A stretch of 64,000 nt of DNA from Mucilaginibacter gilvus (GTDB taxonomy: Bacteria; Bacteroidota; Bacteroidia; Sphingobacteriales; Sphingobacteriaceae): NCBI RefSeq assembly GCF_004054195.1, contig NZ_SBIW01000002.1, forward strand, positions 310,001-374,000, in the 5' to 3' direction. A program made the position numbers and the translations under genes. The first letter of the stretch is position 1; each line of letters starts with the position of its first letter. Under the pieces are notes generated by a model that searched no databases, was not told the origin of the DNA, and saw only the letters and a list, made by a program, of their open reading frames with translations. Positions 9,221 through 16,562 of this stretch are shown here, one piece after another.

Positions 9221-9358
9221 TTAATATATTAGGGACAACGTTCTGTTTTGAACAGTATAAGTGGTAGATAAAATCTCTTTACTCCACCTGAAATAATCCT
9301 GCAAGCGGTCTGCAGGTAGCGCAGAAACCGGTGTTAGAACCAGGGCCGTTTTGAAAGA
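9221..9358 (-). pseudogene. possible gene fragment, unrecognised
   Basis: A 45-codon open stretch without ATG, GTG or TTG at its start lies between an in-frame TAG and a TAA. The peptide (TALVLTPVSALPADRLQDY and onward) has a natural amino-acid balance and a possible amphipathic helix around DRLQDYFRWSKEIL. I do not recognise the family. It may be a remnant or noise. Confidence 0.2.
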
Positions 9359-9398
9359 CTAAAATAACAAATAAAGTTGACCTCTAAATCCACCCAAA

Positions 9399-9427
9399 CA
9401 AAAATAGCCGAAATTGAACATTGGCAA
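9399..9427 (-). promoter_or_regulatory. Bacteroidota-type promoter upstream of the chloroperoxidase-like gene
   Basis: On the minus strand TATTTTTG (plus coordinates 9399-9406) matches the -7 consensus TAnnTTTG. A TTG (9425-9427) lies 18 nt upstream as the -33 element. It would give a leader of nearly 200 nt for the gene starting at 9196. Confidence 0.5.
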
Positions 9428-9511
9428 AACAAACCGATCCGGAGAGATCGGGCCGAAAACCTTGATAGCCAGTTATTATTAGCGCAAATCAAATCATGAA
9501 AAAAATCGGAT

Positions 9512-11038
9512 TTATTTTTTAAGATCTATCCAGGCAGCATTGCTAATGTCTGCGTTGCTTACATCTGTAAACCGATATAATTCATTGCCCGCAACCTGTG
9601 GTACCTTAAACCTGTCTATCTCCAGGCCGTTAACATCGGTTACGATTAACGCCGGCCTATCGTCGCGGGTTTTGGTAGTGAAAGATAGATTAAAAAGGCG
9701 AAGCCCCTTTACATGCCTGGCAAACAAACCGTAAGCCGGGTTTGGCCCTAACAGGAAGGGCTCGGGGTAGCCGCGTTCCAGCTCGGGGAAGGGTTTTTCG
9801 CCTTGCTCCTTTGTGCCGCTACCTTTGTATTCAATCGAAATATTTTGCAGCGTGATGTTTTCCAGCGGGTACCCGGGCGAACCGGTAATTTGAATCCCGC
9901 TCATGGCGTCGGCACCGGTTACCGAAATATTGCTGATCAGGATGTTTTTAGCGACACCCATTTTAGTTGTGCCCTTTGGCCCGCGGTTGCGCCTGCCAAG
10001 TGTTACGTAGATGGGGTAATGCGAAATATCCATCATGGTGATATTGGATACGATGATGTTATCCATAATCCCTCCGTCAACCTCTTCCAGCGCGAGGCCG
10101 TTACAGGCCCGGAAGGTGCAATTGGTTACCACGCAGTTGCGGAACCCTCCGTTAGATTCGGTGCCAAATTTAATGCGCCCGTTAGACCAGCCCGCCTTTT
10201 GCGGTATCATGGTACCATCAAGCAAGGTGCCTTCTCTAAAGCCAGATACCTGGCAATTAACTATCGTGAGGTTTTCGGTAATAAAGGGCCGGTTTAGGGC
10301 GTAGGAACTTTTAGGGCAAATGGCATCGTCGTTTGGTGAATTTACTCGGCAGTTAGATACCATGGTATTGGTGCAGCAATCTATATCAATCCCGTCTCGG
10401 TTGGTATCAATGGTAAGGTTATCCAGCGTTACCATATTGCACCCGGTAAGTAAAATGGCAAAATGCCCGCCATGAAAAATGGTAACATCCCTGATGAGGA
10501 TATTGCTTGATAACTTGATAGCGATGGCTTTATCGCCGGTGCCTATAGCGCCTCCTGTCGGGTCGCCCTTATGCTCATTGTCTTTACTGGTGAGGCCGCC
10601 ACCGTTGATCATGCCCCGCCCTGTGACAGACACATTAGTAAGGTGTTCGCCCCAAATTAAGCTATTATGAAAGTAAGTGTGCCCGCCATCCTGGTAAGCG
10701 GTATCGGTAAACGGTTCGGCATTGTCATACGCTTTTAACTCGGGCGGCGCGCCTAAAATGGTTGCACCGGCATCTATAAATAAATTAATGTTGCTTTTTA
10801 AATGGATGCTTCCACTTAAATAAGTACCAGCCGGCAAGTAAACCGTACCGCCGCCAGCTGCCGCACATGCGTTGATAGCCTTATCAATTGCTTTACTATC
10901 CAATTGCTTGCCATCGCCTTTGGCTCCATAAGCCCTTACATTGTAAAAGGTTTTGAATGATACAGGCCCTTGCTGCGCGTTCGCAATTCCGTTGAAGCCT
11001 AACAGGCAACATACCATGTATCTAAAAAATCTTTTCAT
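9512..11038 (-). CDS. glycoside hydrolase family 28 (polygalacturonase-like)
   Basis: About 508 residues. The ATG at 11038 begins a signal peptide (MKRFFRYMVCCLLGFNGIANAQQ region), so the enzyme is exported. The start of the mature protein, VRAYGAKGDGKQLDSKAIDK, and the following strand-rich repeats are the right-handed beta-helix of GH28. The catalytic Asp motifs are present as DTNRDGIDID (about residue 213) and PNDDAICP (about 237), and GRIKFGTESNGG (about 288) matches the substrate-binding RIK motif. I do not see the usual GHG motif, so the substrate may be a galacturonan variant or rhamnogalacturonan. It is transcribed away from the ankyrin gene across a 220-nt divergent region. Confidence 0.9.
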   Translation of the reverse strand: MKRFFRYMVCCLLGFNGIANAQQGPVSFKTFYNVRAYGAKGDGKQLDSKAIDKAINACAAAGGGTVYLPAGTYLSGSIHLKSNINLFIDAGATILGAPPELKAYDNAEPFTDTAYQDGGHTYFHNSLIWGEHLTNVSVTGRGMINGGGLTSKDNEHKGDPTGGAIGTGDKAIAIKLSSNILIRDVTIFHGGHFAILLTGCNMVTLDNLTIDTNRDGIDIDCCTNTMVSNCRVNSPNDDAICPKSSYALNRPFITENLTIVNCQVSGFREGTLLDGTMIPQKAGWSNGRIKFGTESNGGFRNCVVTNCTFRACNGLALEEVDGGIMDNIIVSNITMMDISHYPIYVTLGRRNRGPKGTTKMGVAKNILISNISVTGADAMSGIQITGSPGYPLENITLQNISIEYKGSGTKEQGEKPFPELERGYPEPFLLGPNPAYGLFARHVKGLRLFNLSFTTKTRDDRPALIVTDVNGLEIDRFKVPQVAGNELYRFTDVSNADISNAAWIDLKK

Positions 11039-11207
11039 GTTAATTACAGGTTCTGCCATGGCGTTTAAGACAATGGATATCTAAATACGATATTAGCTCT
11101 TTTCAAGCGCTTTTTCGTAATAGTTACCCAGCAAAATCCACGCAAACGTTGCCAATGAATAATACACACAAACGACTCTAAACAAATTTAAAAATTCCTA
11201 TCCTTAT

Positions 11208-11231
11208 TTAGACTAATTCTTATTAACTTTG
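11208..11231 (+). promoter_or_regulatory. Fur-like palindrome adjoining a -7 box
   Basis: TTAGA-CTAAT-TCTTA (11208-11222) is an imperfect 5-5-5 palindrome. It sits one base upstream of TAACTTTG (11224-11231), an exact TAnnTTTG -7 box, so a bound repressor would cover the promoter. The ankyrin ATG follows at 11259. A near-identical palindrome precedes the TonB receptor at 19073-19087, which suggests shared iron control. Confidence 0.6.
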
Positions 11232-11258
11232 TGCTCCGCTTTACAAGCTGCAAATTGT

Positions 11259-12794
11259 ATGAAAAAATTACTCACGCCCATTTTTCTGTGCTTATTTATC
11301 ATCTCTGCACAGGCTCAGCAGAACAGACTGTTAGAGCAATCGTTCTGGCAAACTTCGCCGGATGTAAACGCCGTAAAAGCGGAGATAGATAAAGGAAATA
11401 ATCCTGCCCAGTTTAATGCCTCGAGTTTCGACCCCGTAGTATTGGCAATTAATGCCCAGGCGCCAAATGCAACTATTGAATTTTTGCTTGCGCAACCCGG
11501 CAACGATGTAGCCAAATTAACACACGATGGCCGCACTTACCTGCATTGGGCCGCATATCGTGGAAATGCGGAGATCACCGAAAACCTGTTAAATAAAGGA
11601 GCTAAAATTAATTTGGAGGATAGCCACGGTTATACCCCGCTACTGTTTGCTGCCAACAGCGGCCAGCAGAATACAAAGATCTACGATCTGTTTATCGCCC
11701 ATGGTATCGATCTGAAAAAAGAACTGAGCGCAGAGGGTGCAAATGTTTTGTTGCTGGCTATTGCCAATGATAAGGACCTCGCGCTGACCAACTATTTTGT
11801 AGCCAAAGGCTTGGACCTTAACAGCACCGATGCCGCTGGTAACAACGCGTTTAGCTACGCGGCACGCGCCGGCAACATTGATATATTAAAAACCCTTGTA
11901 GAAAAAGGTGTAAAGCCTACCCCTAACGCCATATTAATGGCCGCACAGGGTGGCGCAAGGCGTGGTGGTGGCCCCGGCATTGGCCTCCCCATTTACCAGT
12001 ACCTGGAAAGCCTTAGCCTAAAGGCAACGGTAACGGCTAAAACGGGTGAAAACGCTTTACATTATATTGTACGTAAGCCTAACCAGGGCCCGATCATCGA
12101 ATATTTTATGTCGAAAGGTATTGATGTAAATCAGGCCGACGAAGAGGGCAACACTGTATTGATGAATGCAGCGGCAACCAACCGCGATACTGTCGTAATT
12201 TTAACACTGCTTCCGAAAATAAAAAATATTAACCAGGCAAATTCAAAAGGCTTAACGGCTTTAGCAATGGCTGTACGTAGCAACTCACCGGAGGTAGTAC
12301 GTTTACTCATCGCCAAAGGAGCCAATATTAATATCTTTGATAAAAACGGCAATAACCTGGCCTATTACGCGGTTGAATCTTACCGCCCGCAAACCGGACC
12401 GGGCGGCAATGGCCAGGGCGAACGCCCGGCAAACAGCCCGAAGCCCGAAGACTTTGATACCAAGCTGCAAATACTGAAAGCAAAAGGCCTGGATATTACC
12501 GCCGCGCAAAAGAATGGCAATACACTTTACCATCTGGCGCTTGCTAAAAATGATACTTCTCTCTTAAAACGTATTGAGCCTTTGGGTATCGACGTGAACG
12601 CCAAAAACAAAGAAGGCATGACCGTATTGCACAAAGCAGCTTTGGTAGCTAAAGACGATGCTATGCTGAAATACCTTTTATCGATAGGTGCCAAAAAAGA
12701 GTTGGTAACAAATTTTAAAGAAACCGCATTTGACCTGGCCACCGAAAACGAGTCTTTATCTAAAAACAAAGTATCTGTTAACTTTCTGAAATAA
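11259..12794 (+). CDS. exported ankyrin-repeat protein
   Basis: About 511 residues with a signal peptide (MKKLLTPIFLCLFIISAQAQ); the ATG at 11259 was chosen for that reason. Most of the rest is ankyrin repeats of about 33 residues, recognisable from TYLHWAAYRGNAEITENLL, GYTPLLFAANSGQQ and TALAMAVRSNSPEVVRLLI, probably ten or more. Two Gly/Pro-rich insertions (around 235 and 390) interrupt the stack. Ankyrin proteins are scaffolds, so this one may hold redox partners together in the periplasm. It starts an operon with the DUF2271 gene (4-nt gap) and the reductase, behind a Fur-like box. Confidence 0.85.
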   Translation: MKKLLTPIFLCLFIISAQAQQNRLLEQSFWQTSPDVNAVKAEIDKGNNPAQFNASSFDPVVLAINAQAPNATIEFLLAQPGNDVAKLTHDGRTYLHWAAYRGNAEITENLLNKGAKINLEDSHGYTPLLFAANSGQQNTKIYDLFIAHGIDLKKELSAEGANVLLLAIANDKDLALTNYFVAKGLDLNSTDAAGNNAFSYAARAGNIDILKTLVEKGVKPTPNAILMAAQGGARRGGGPGIGLPIYQYLESLSLKATVTAKTGENALHYIVRKPNQGPIIEYFMSKGIDVNQADEEGNTVLMNAAATNRDTVVILTLLPKIKNINQANSKGLTALAMAVRSNSPEVVRLLIAKGANINIFDKNGNNLAYYAVESYRPQTGPGGNGQGERPANSPKPEDFDTKLQILKAKGLDITAAQKNGNTLYHLALAKNDTSLLKRIEPLGIDVNAKNKEGMTVLHKAALVAKDDAMLKYLLSIGAKKELVTNFKETAFDLATENESLSKNKVSVNFLK

Positions 12795-12798
12795 ATTC

Positions 12799-13284
12799 AT
12801 GTCTAAAATATCTTCAATAGTCCTGTTGGTACTGGCCTTTACTTTTGCCGGCACATCCGCTTCATTCGCGCAAACCACCAAGTATAAATGTATGATCCAG
12901 ATGACCAATTACATTGGCGAAGGCGCTTACATCTCCATTTCGCTGATCGATGGTAAGGGTGCTTACGAAAAAACGCTCTACGTATTGGGTTCTGATAAAA
13001 AGTGGTACAAAACACTCAAAGAATGGAACAAGTTCCATCTAAAAAACACAGCGGCTGTTAGTGCCATTACCGGCGCATCGGTAACCGGCGGCGACCGCAG
13101 CGTTAACGTTATCGAAATAGAAAATTCAAAAATAAACTCGGGGTATAAACTACGTTTTGAGAGTGCTGTGGAAGACAAAGCCTATAATGTAAAAGACCTG
13201 GAGATCCCGTTAACTACAGAAACCCTTTCGGCCAAGAGCGAGGGTACCGGGTATATCCGCTATGTAAGGTTCAGCGCTAATTAA
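12799..13284 (+). CDS. DUF2271 protein with ApbE-type flavinylation motif
   Basis: 161 residues with a signal peptide to about residue 24 (ASFAQTT). The body matches DUF2271, a small periplasmic beta-rich family linked to PepSY reductases. The segment SAITGASVTGG (88-98) resembles the (S/T)GA(T/S) acceptor that ApbE modifies with FMN; Ser94 would be the attachment residue. The usual Asp three positions before the first Thr is Ser88 here, so the match is not perfect. The gene lies 4 nt after the ankyrin gene and 16 nt before the reductase, with ApbE convergent beyond. A role as a periplasmic flavoprotein electron carrier is inferred. Confidence 0.8.
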   Translation: MSKISSIVLLVLAFTFAGTSASFAQTTKYKCMIQMTNYIGEGAYISISLIDGKGAYEKTLYVLGSDKKWYKTLKEWNKFHLKNTAAVSAITGASVTGGDRSVNVIEIENSKINSGYKLRFESAVEDKAYNVKDLEIPLTTETLSAKSEGTGYIRYVRFSAN

Positions 13285-13300
13285 CGTTATTTTTTGCTTT

Positions 13301-15496
13301 ATGACCATTTCGGTATGGAGATACAGCCATTTAGCCCTGGCTGTATCTTCCTTTCTTCTTCTCACGCTTGCATCTGTTACAGGTATAATCCTCGCTTTTC
13401 AGCCCGTAGCCGAAAAAATAAAACCTTACCGTGTCGATAGTTTCAACGAAATAACACTCGCCCGGGCATTGCCTGTTCTGCGGCAAGCTTATCCGGATAT
13501 CACCGAACTTTCTGTAGATGCCAACCATTTTGTACAGGTTAAAGGTACTGATGCCGACGGAAAAAAGCTACAGGCGTTTATCGATCCAAACACCGGAAAG
13601 ATCATCGGTACTCCCGGCAAACAGAGCGAATTCTTCCAATGGGTAACGGCATTACACCGTTCGCTATTTTTGCACGAGGCGGGGCGGTTCTTTATCGGGC
13701 TTACGGCATTTTTACTGATGCTCATCACCGTTTCGGGCACCATCCTCATCATACAGCGGCAACGCGGGCTTAAACGTTTTTTCACCAAAATAGCGCGGGA
13801 TAACTTCGCACAATACTATCACGTAGTGTTGGGCCGGCTATCGCTGATACCGATATTCATTATCGCGCTTAGCGGCACTTATCTTTCCTTGGCCCGTTTC
13901 GGATTGATAGAGACGCCGAAGCAATCACCCAAGATTGACTTTGACGCCATCCAATCCAAACCTGAAAGAAAAGCGGCCGAGTTTGCCATTTTTAAGGAAA
14001 CAAAGCTTTCTGATGTTGAGTCGATAGAGTTTCCATTCTCTGAGGATGTGGAAGATTACTATACTCTAAAGCTCAAAGCCCGCGAGGTTGCCGTTAACCA
14101 GGTTACCGGCGAAATATTGGCAGAGGTAAAATACCCCATGTCGGTAATGCTCACTAATCTCAGCCTTGATTTGCATACCGGTCGCGCAAGCGGCATTTGG
14201 GCTATCGTGTTGGCCGTAGCTTCCGCAAATATCCTTTTCTTCATTTATTCGGGCTTTGCCATTACCTTAAAACGCAGGGCAAACCGCACCAAAAACAAGT
14301 ACAAAGCCAATGAGAGCAATTTCATTATACTGATTGGCTCCGAAAATGGTAATACATTTGGTTTCGCGCAGGCTATCCATAGGTCATTGCTCAAAGCCGG
14401 CGAAAGATCGCATGTAACGGAGTTGAATAATTACGCAGTTTTCCCGGAGGCTAAACACATTATTGTGTTAACTGCTACTTACGGGCTTGGCGATCCGCCT
14501 ACCAATGCCACTAAATTTGCTGCTCTGGTTAAAAAGCACCCGCAGCAAAACCCGGTTCATTATTCGGTACTTGGCTTTGGCTCGCATGCCTACCCCGATT
14601 TTTGCAAATTCGCGTACGAGGTAAACAGCCTGCTCTCGCACCAGCAATGGGCCAGCCCGCTTACCGATATCCATACCGTTAACGACAGGTCTCCGCAGGA
14701 GTTTAGCTTATGGGCCGAAGCATGGTCGCAACAGGCAGGCATCCCGCTAAACGTATTGCCCCAATTGCAAAATACGCAACCTAAGGATCTGGACACTTTT
14801 ACGGTAACCGCCACCACATCTACCAACCGTACCGACGGCACCTTTACCATACAACTACAGGGGAAGCGCAGGCTGCGTGTAAACTCCGGCGATCTGCTGG
14901 CTATATACCCCATAAACGATCACCGCGAACGGCTTTATTCCATCGGCGTGATAGCCGGGCAAATAAATTTAAGCGTAAGGCTTCAGCCTGATGGGCTGGG
15001 GTCCGGCTTTTTACATAGGTTGACACTTGGCGAAAAAATCCGCGCACGCATTGTGGAGAACAAACACTTCTATTTCCCAGCGGAGGCTAAAGAAGTGATC
15101 CTGATATCTAACGGAACGGGGATAGCACCGTTTTTGGGCATGATCAGCCAAAATATTAATAAAACACCTTGCCAGCTTTATTGCGGGTTCAGGCAACGTT
15201 CTTCTTTTGAAATGTATGAGGGTTTGTTGTTGGAAAACCATGCTTCCGGGCAACTCACCAACATCCACACCGCGTTTTCGCGCGAAGGGGAAAAACAATA
15301 CGTAAGCGATTTGATAGAACGGGATGCCGAACTCATTTCCAAAGCGCTTGAAGCTGGCAGTGTGCTAATGCTCTGCGGCTCGCTGGCCATGCAAAAGGAT
15401 GTAATGGAACTACTGGAAACCATCTGCAGCAAAAAAAATGGCAAAAGCATCAGCTATTACCAATCGCACAACCAGGTACTGTCCGACTGCTACTAA
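13301..15496 (+). CDS. PepSY-TM / flavodoxin / FAD-NAD(P) reductase fusion
   Basis: 731 residues. The N-terminal ~330 form a PepSY_TM module with about four membrane helices and conserved His (ALHRSLFLHEAGRF, YYHVVLGR, DLHTGRASG) that likely bind heme. A flavodoxin-like FMN domain follows (IGSENGNTFGFA, ~345-490). Then comes a ferredoxin-NADP reductase module: FAD motif RLYSIGV, nucleotide motif SNGTGIAPFLG and a late LCGSLAMQKDVM. The order resembles sulfite-reductase flavoproteins fused to a membrane domain. Electrons would pass from cytosolic NAD(P)H through FAD, FMN and heme to the periplasm, probably for ferric or siderophore reduction. Its last 4 bases overlap the end of the convergent apbE gene. 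Confidence 0.9.
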   Translation: MTISVWRYSHLALAVSSFLLLTLASVTGIILAFQPVAEKIKPYRVDSFNEITLARALPVLRQAYPDITELSVDANHFVQVKGTDADGKKLQAFIDPNTGKIIGTPGKQSEFFQWVTALHRSLFLHEAGRFFIGLTAFLLMLITVSGTILIIQRQRGLKRFFTKIARDNFAQYYHVVLGRLSLIPIFIIALSGTYLSLARFGLIETPKQSPKIDFDAIQSKPERKAAEFAIFKETKLSDVESIEFPFSEDVEDYYTLKLKAREVAVNQVTGEILAEVKYPMSVMLTNLSLDLHTGRASGIWAIVLAVASANILFFIYSGFAITLKRRANRTKNKYKANESNFIILIGSENGNTFGFAQAIHRSLLKAGERSHVTELNNYAVFPEAKHIIVLTATYGLGDPPTNATKFAALVKKHPQQNPVHYSVLGFGSHAYPDFCKFAYEVNSLLSHQQWASPLTDIHTVNDRSPQEFSLWAEAWSQQAGIPLNVLPQLQNTQPKDLDTFTVTATTSTNRTDGTFTIQLQGKRRLRVNSGDLLAIYPINDHRERLYSIGVIAGQINLSVRLQPDGLGSGFLHRLTLGEKIRARIVENKHFYFPAEAKEVILISNGTGIAPFLGMISQNINKTPCQLYCGFRQRSSFEMYEGLLLENHASGQLTNIHTAFSREGEKQYVSDLIERDAELISKALEAGSVLMLCGSLAMQKDVMELLETICSKKNGKSISYYQSHNQVLSDCY

Positions 15497-16494
15497 GCGC
15501 CGTTCCTTTTCAGTTGGAGTTTTTTAAGATGAAGCTTGGGCGATGAAAAGATCCGGCCGGTATCCGTAATGATAATATATCTGTACGCCGGGAACTTCTT
15601 AATGAATTTTAAGGCCGCATCCTCACCTAAAACCATCATGGATGTGCTAAAGCCATTGGCCTTTTCGGCGCTGGGGCCAAATATGGTTACGCTGCACAAG
15701 CCTGTTGCAGGGTAGCCTGTGGCCGGGTTAATAATGTGCGCGTAACGTTTCCCGTTAAAAACCACAAATTTCTCATAACTGCCGGATGTTACTACAGATC
15801 CCTGCCGCAACGGCACTACGGCGATAATTGTATCTTCTTTAAAGGGGTTGGTAACGCCTATTGTCCAGTCCCTGCCATTGGGTTGTTTACCCCAGGTACT
15901 CATATCGCCGGAGCCGTTTACAATTCCGGCTTTAATACCTCGCGAGAGCATCATTTCGCGGCATTTATCTGCTGCATAGCCCTCTCCTAAGGCACCGAAG
16001 CCTATCTTCATCCCCTTCAACCTTAAAAATATAGTGGAATTTACGCTATCCAGCACAATGTTTTTATAGCCCACCTTCTCAACCGATCTTTTAATAGCCT
16101 CCGGCGTGGGCATAGCCTTCATAGAGCCATCGAACTTCCAGATCCGGTCCATCGCCGCGAAGCTGATATCAAAAGCGCCACCGGTTATCCGCGATAGATG
16201 AAGCGCGCGCTTGGTCAGCTCAAATACTTCTTTATCTACCTTAACCGGGCGGATCCCCGCGTTGGCGTTCACCTGCGATACCTGTGTTTGAGGTTTCCAA
16301 TCGGATATCAGGAACTCAATACGGGTGACTTGGGCTATCACGGTATCTATATTTTGCTCGGCCGAAATAGAGTCTTTAGCCACGATGCTGATTTGCCAGC
16401 GGCTGCCCATTAACTTGGTTACCCGGTTGCGCAGCACTTGGGAGTTGGCATTAAATGCCGATAACATTAAAACTACGAGAAGGATTCTCTTCAT
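15493..16494 (-). CDS. apbE: FAD:protein FMN transferase (ApbE)
   Basis: 333 residues with an N-terminal signal peptide (MKRILLVVLMLSAFNANS), hence periplasmic. ApbE hallmarks are visible: GALGEGYAADKC, GIVNGSGDMSTWG, GSVVTSGSYEKF and HIINPATGYPATG, the last being the usual HIxDPxTG site with Asn in place of Asp. It covalently attaches FMN from FAD to Ser/Thr of target proteins. The DUF2271 protein encoded at 12799-13284 carries a candidate target motif. It is downstream of the TonB receptor on the same strand, separated by a hairpin (16511-16540), and converges on the reductase gene with a 4-nt overlap. Confidence 0.93.
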   Translation of the reverse strand: MKRILLVVLMLSAFNANSQVLRNRVTKLMGSRWQISIVAKDSISAEQNIDTVIAQVTRIEFLISDWKPQTQVSQVNANAGIRPVKVDKEVFELTKRALHLSRITGGAFDISFAAMDRIWKFDGSMKAMPTPEAIKRSVEKVGYKNIVLDSVNSTIFLRLKGMKIGFGALGEGYAADKCREMMLSRGIKAGIVNGSGDMSTWGKQPNGRDWTIGVTNPFKEDTIIAVVPLRQGSVVTSGSYEKFVVFNGKRYAHIINPATGYPATGLCSVTIFGPSAEKANGFSTSMMVLGEDAALKFIKKFPAYRYIIITDTGRIFSSPKLHLKKLQLKRNGA

Positions 16495-16510
16495 AAAATT
16501 TAAAATTCGT

Positions 16511-16540
16511 AAAAAAACCGGGCACTTTACGCGCCCGGTT
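16511..16540 (-). terminator. terminator between the TonB receptor and apbE
   Basis: Read on the minus strand, an 8-bp stem AACCGGGC/GCCCGGTT (plus coordinates 16533-16540 and 16516-16523) with a 9-nt loop runs into a T-run formed by the A's at 16511-16517. It follows the receptor stop by about 22 nt and precedes the apbE ATG by 16 nt, so it may end or attenuate read-through. Confidence 0.75.
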
Positions 16541-16562
16541 AATTATTGTAGTAAGCCAGCAT

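Larger units (their letters stand above)
9197..9511. other. intergenic region, possible promoter and gene fragment
   Basis: This 315-nt gap lies upstream of the chloroperoxidase-like gene. On the minus strand it contains a TATTTTTG box with a TTG 18 nt upstream. Between that box and the hydrolase is a 45-codon stretch without a start codon (9221-9358, minus), reading SFKTALVLTPVSALPADRL near its beginning. It looks coding-like but is bounded upstream by TAG, so it may be a fragment of a lost gene. Confidence 0.4.
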
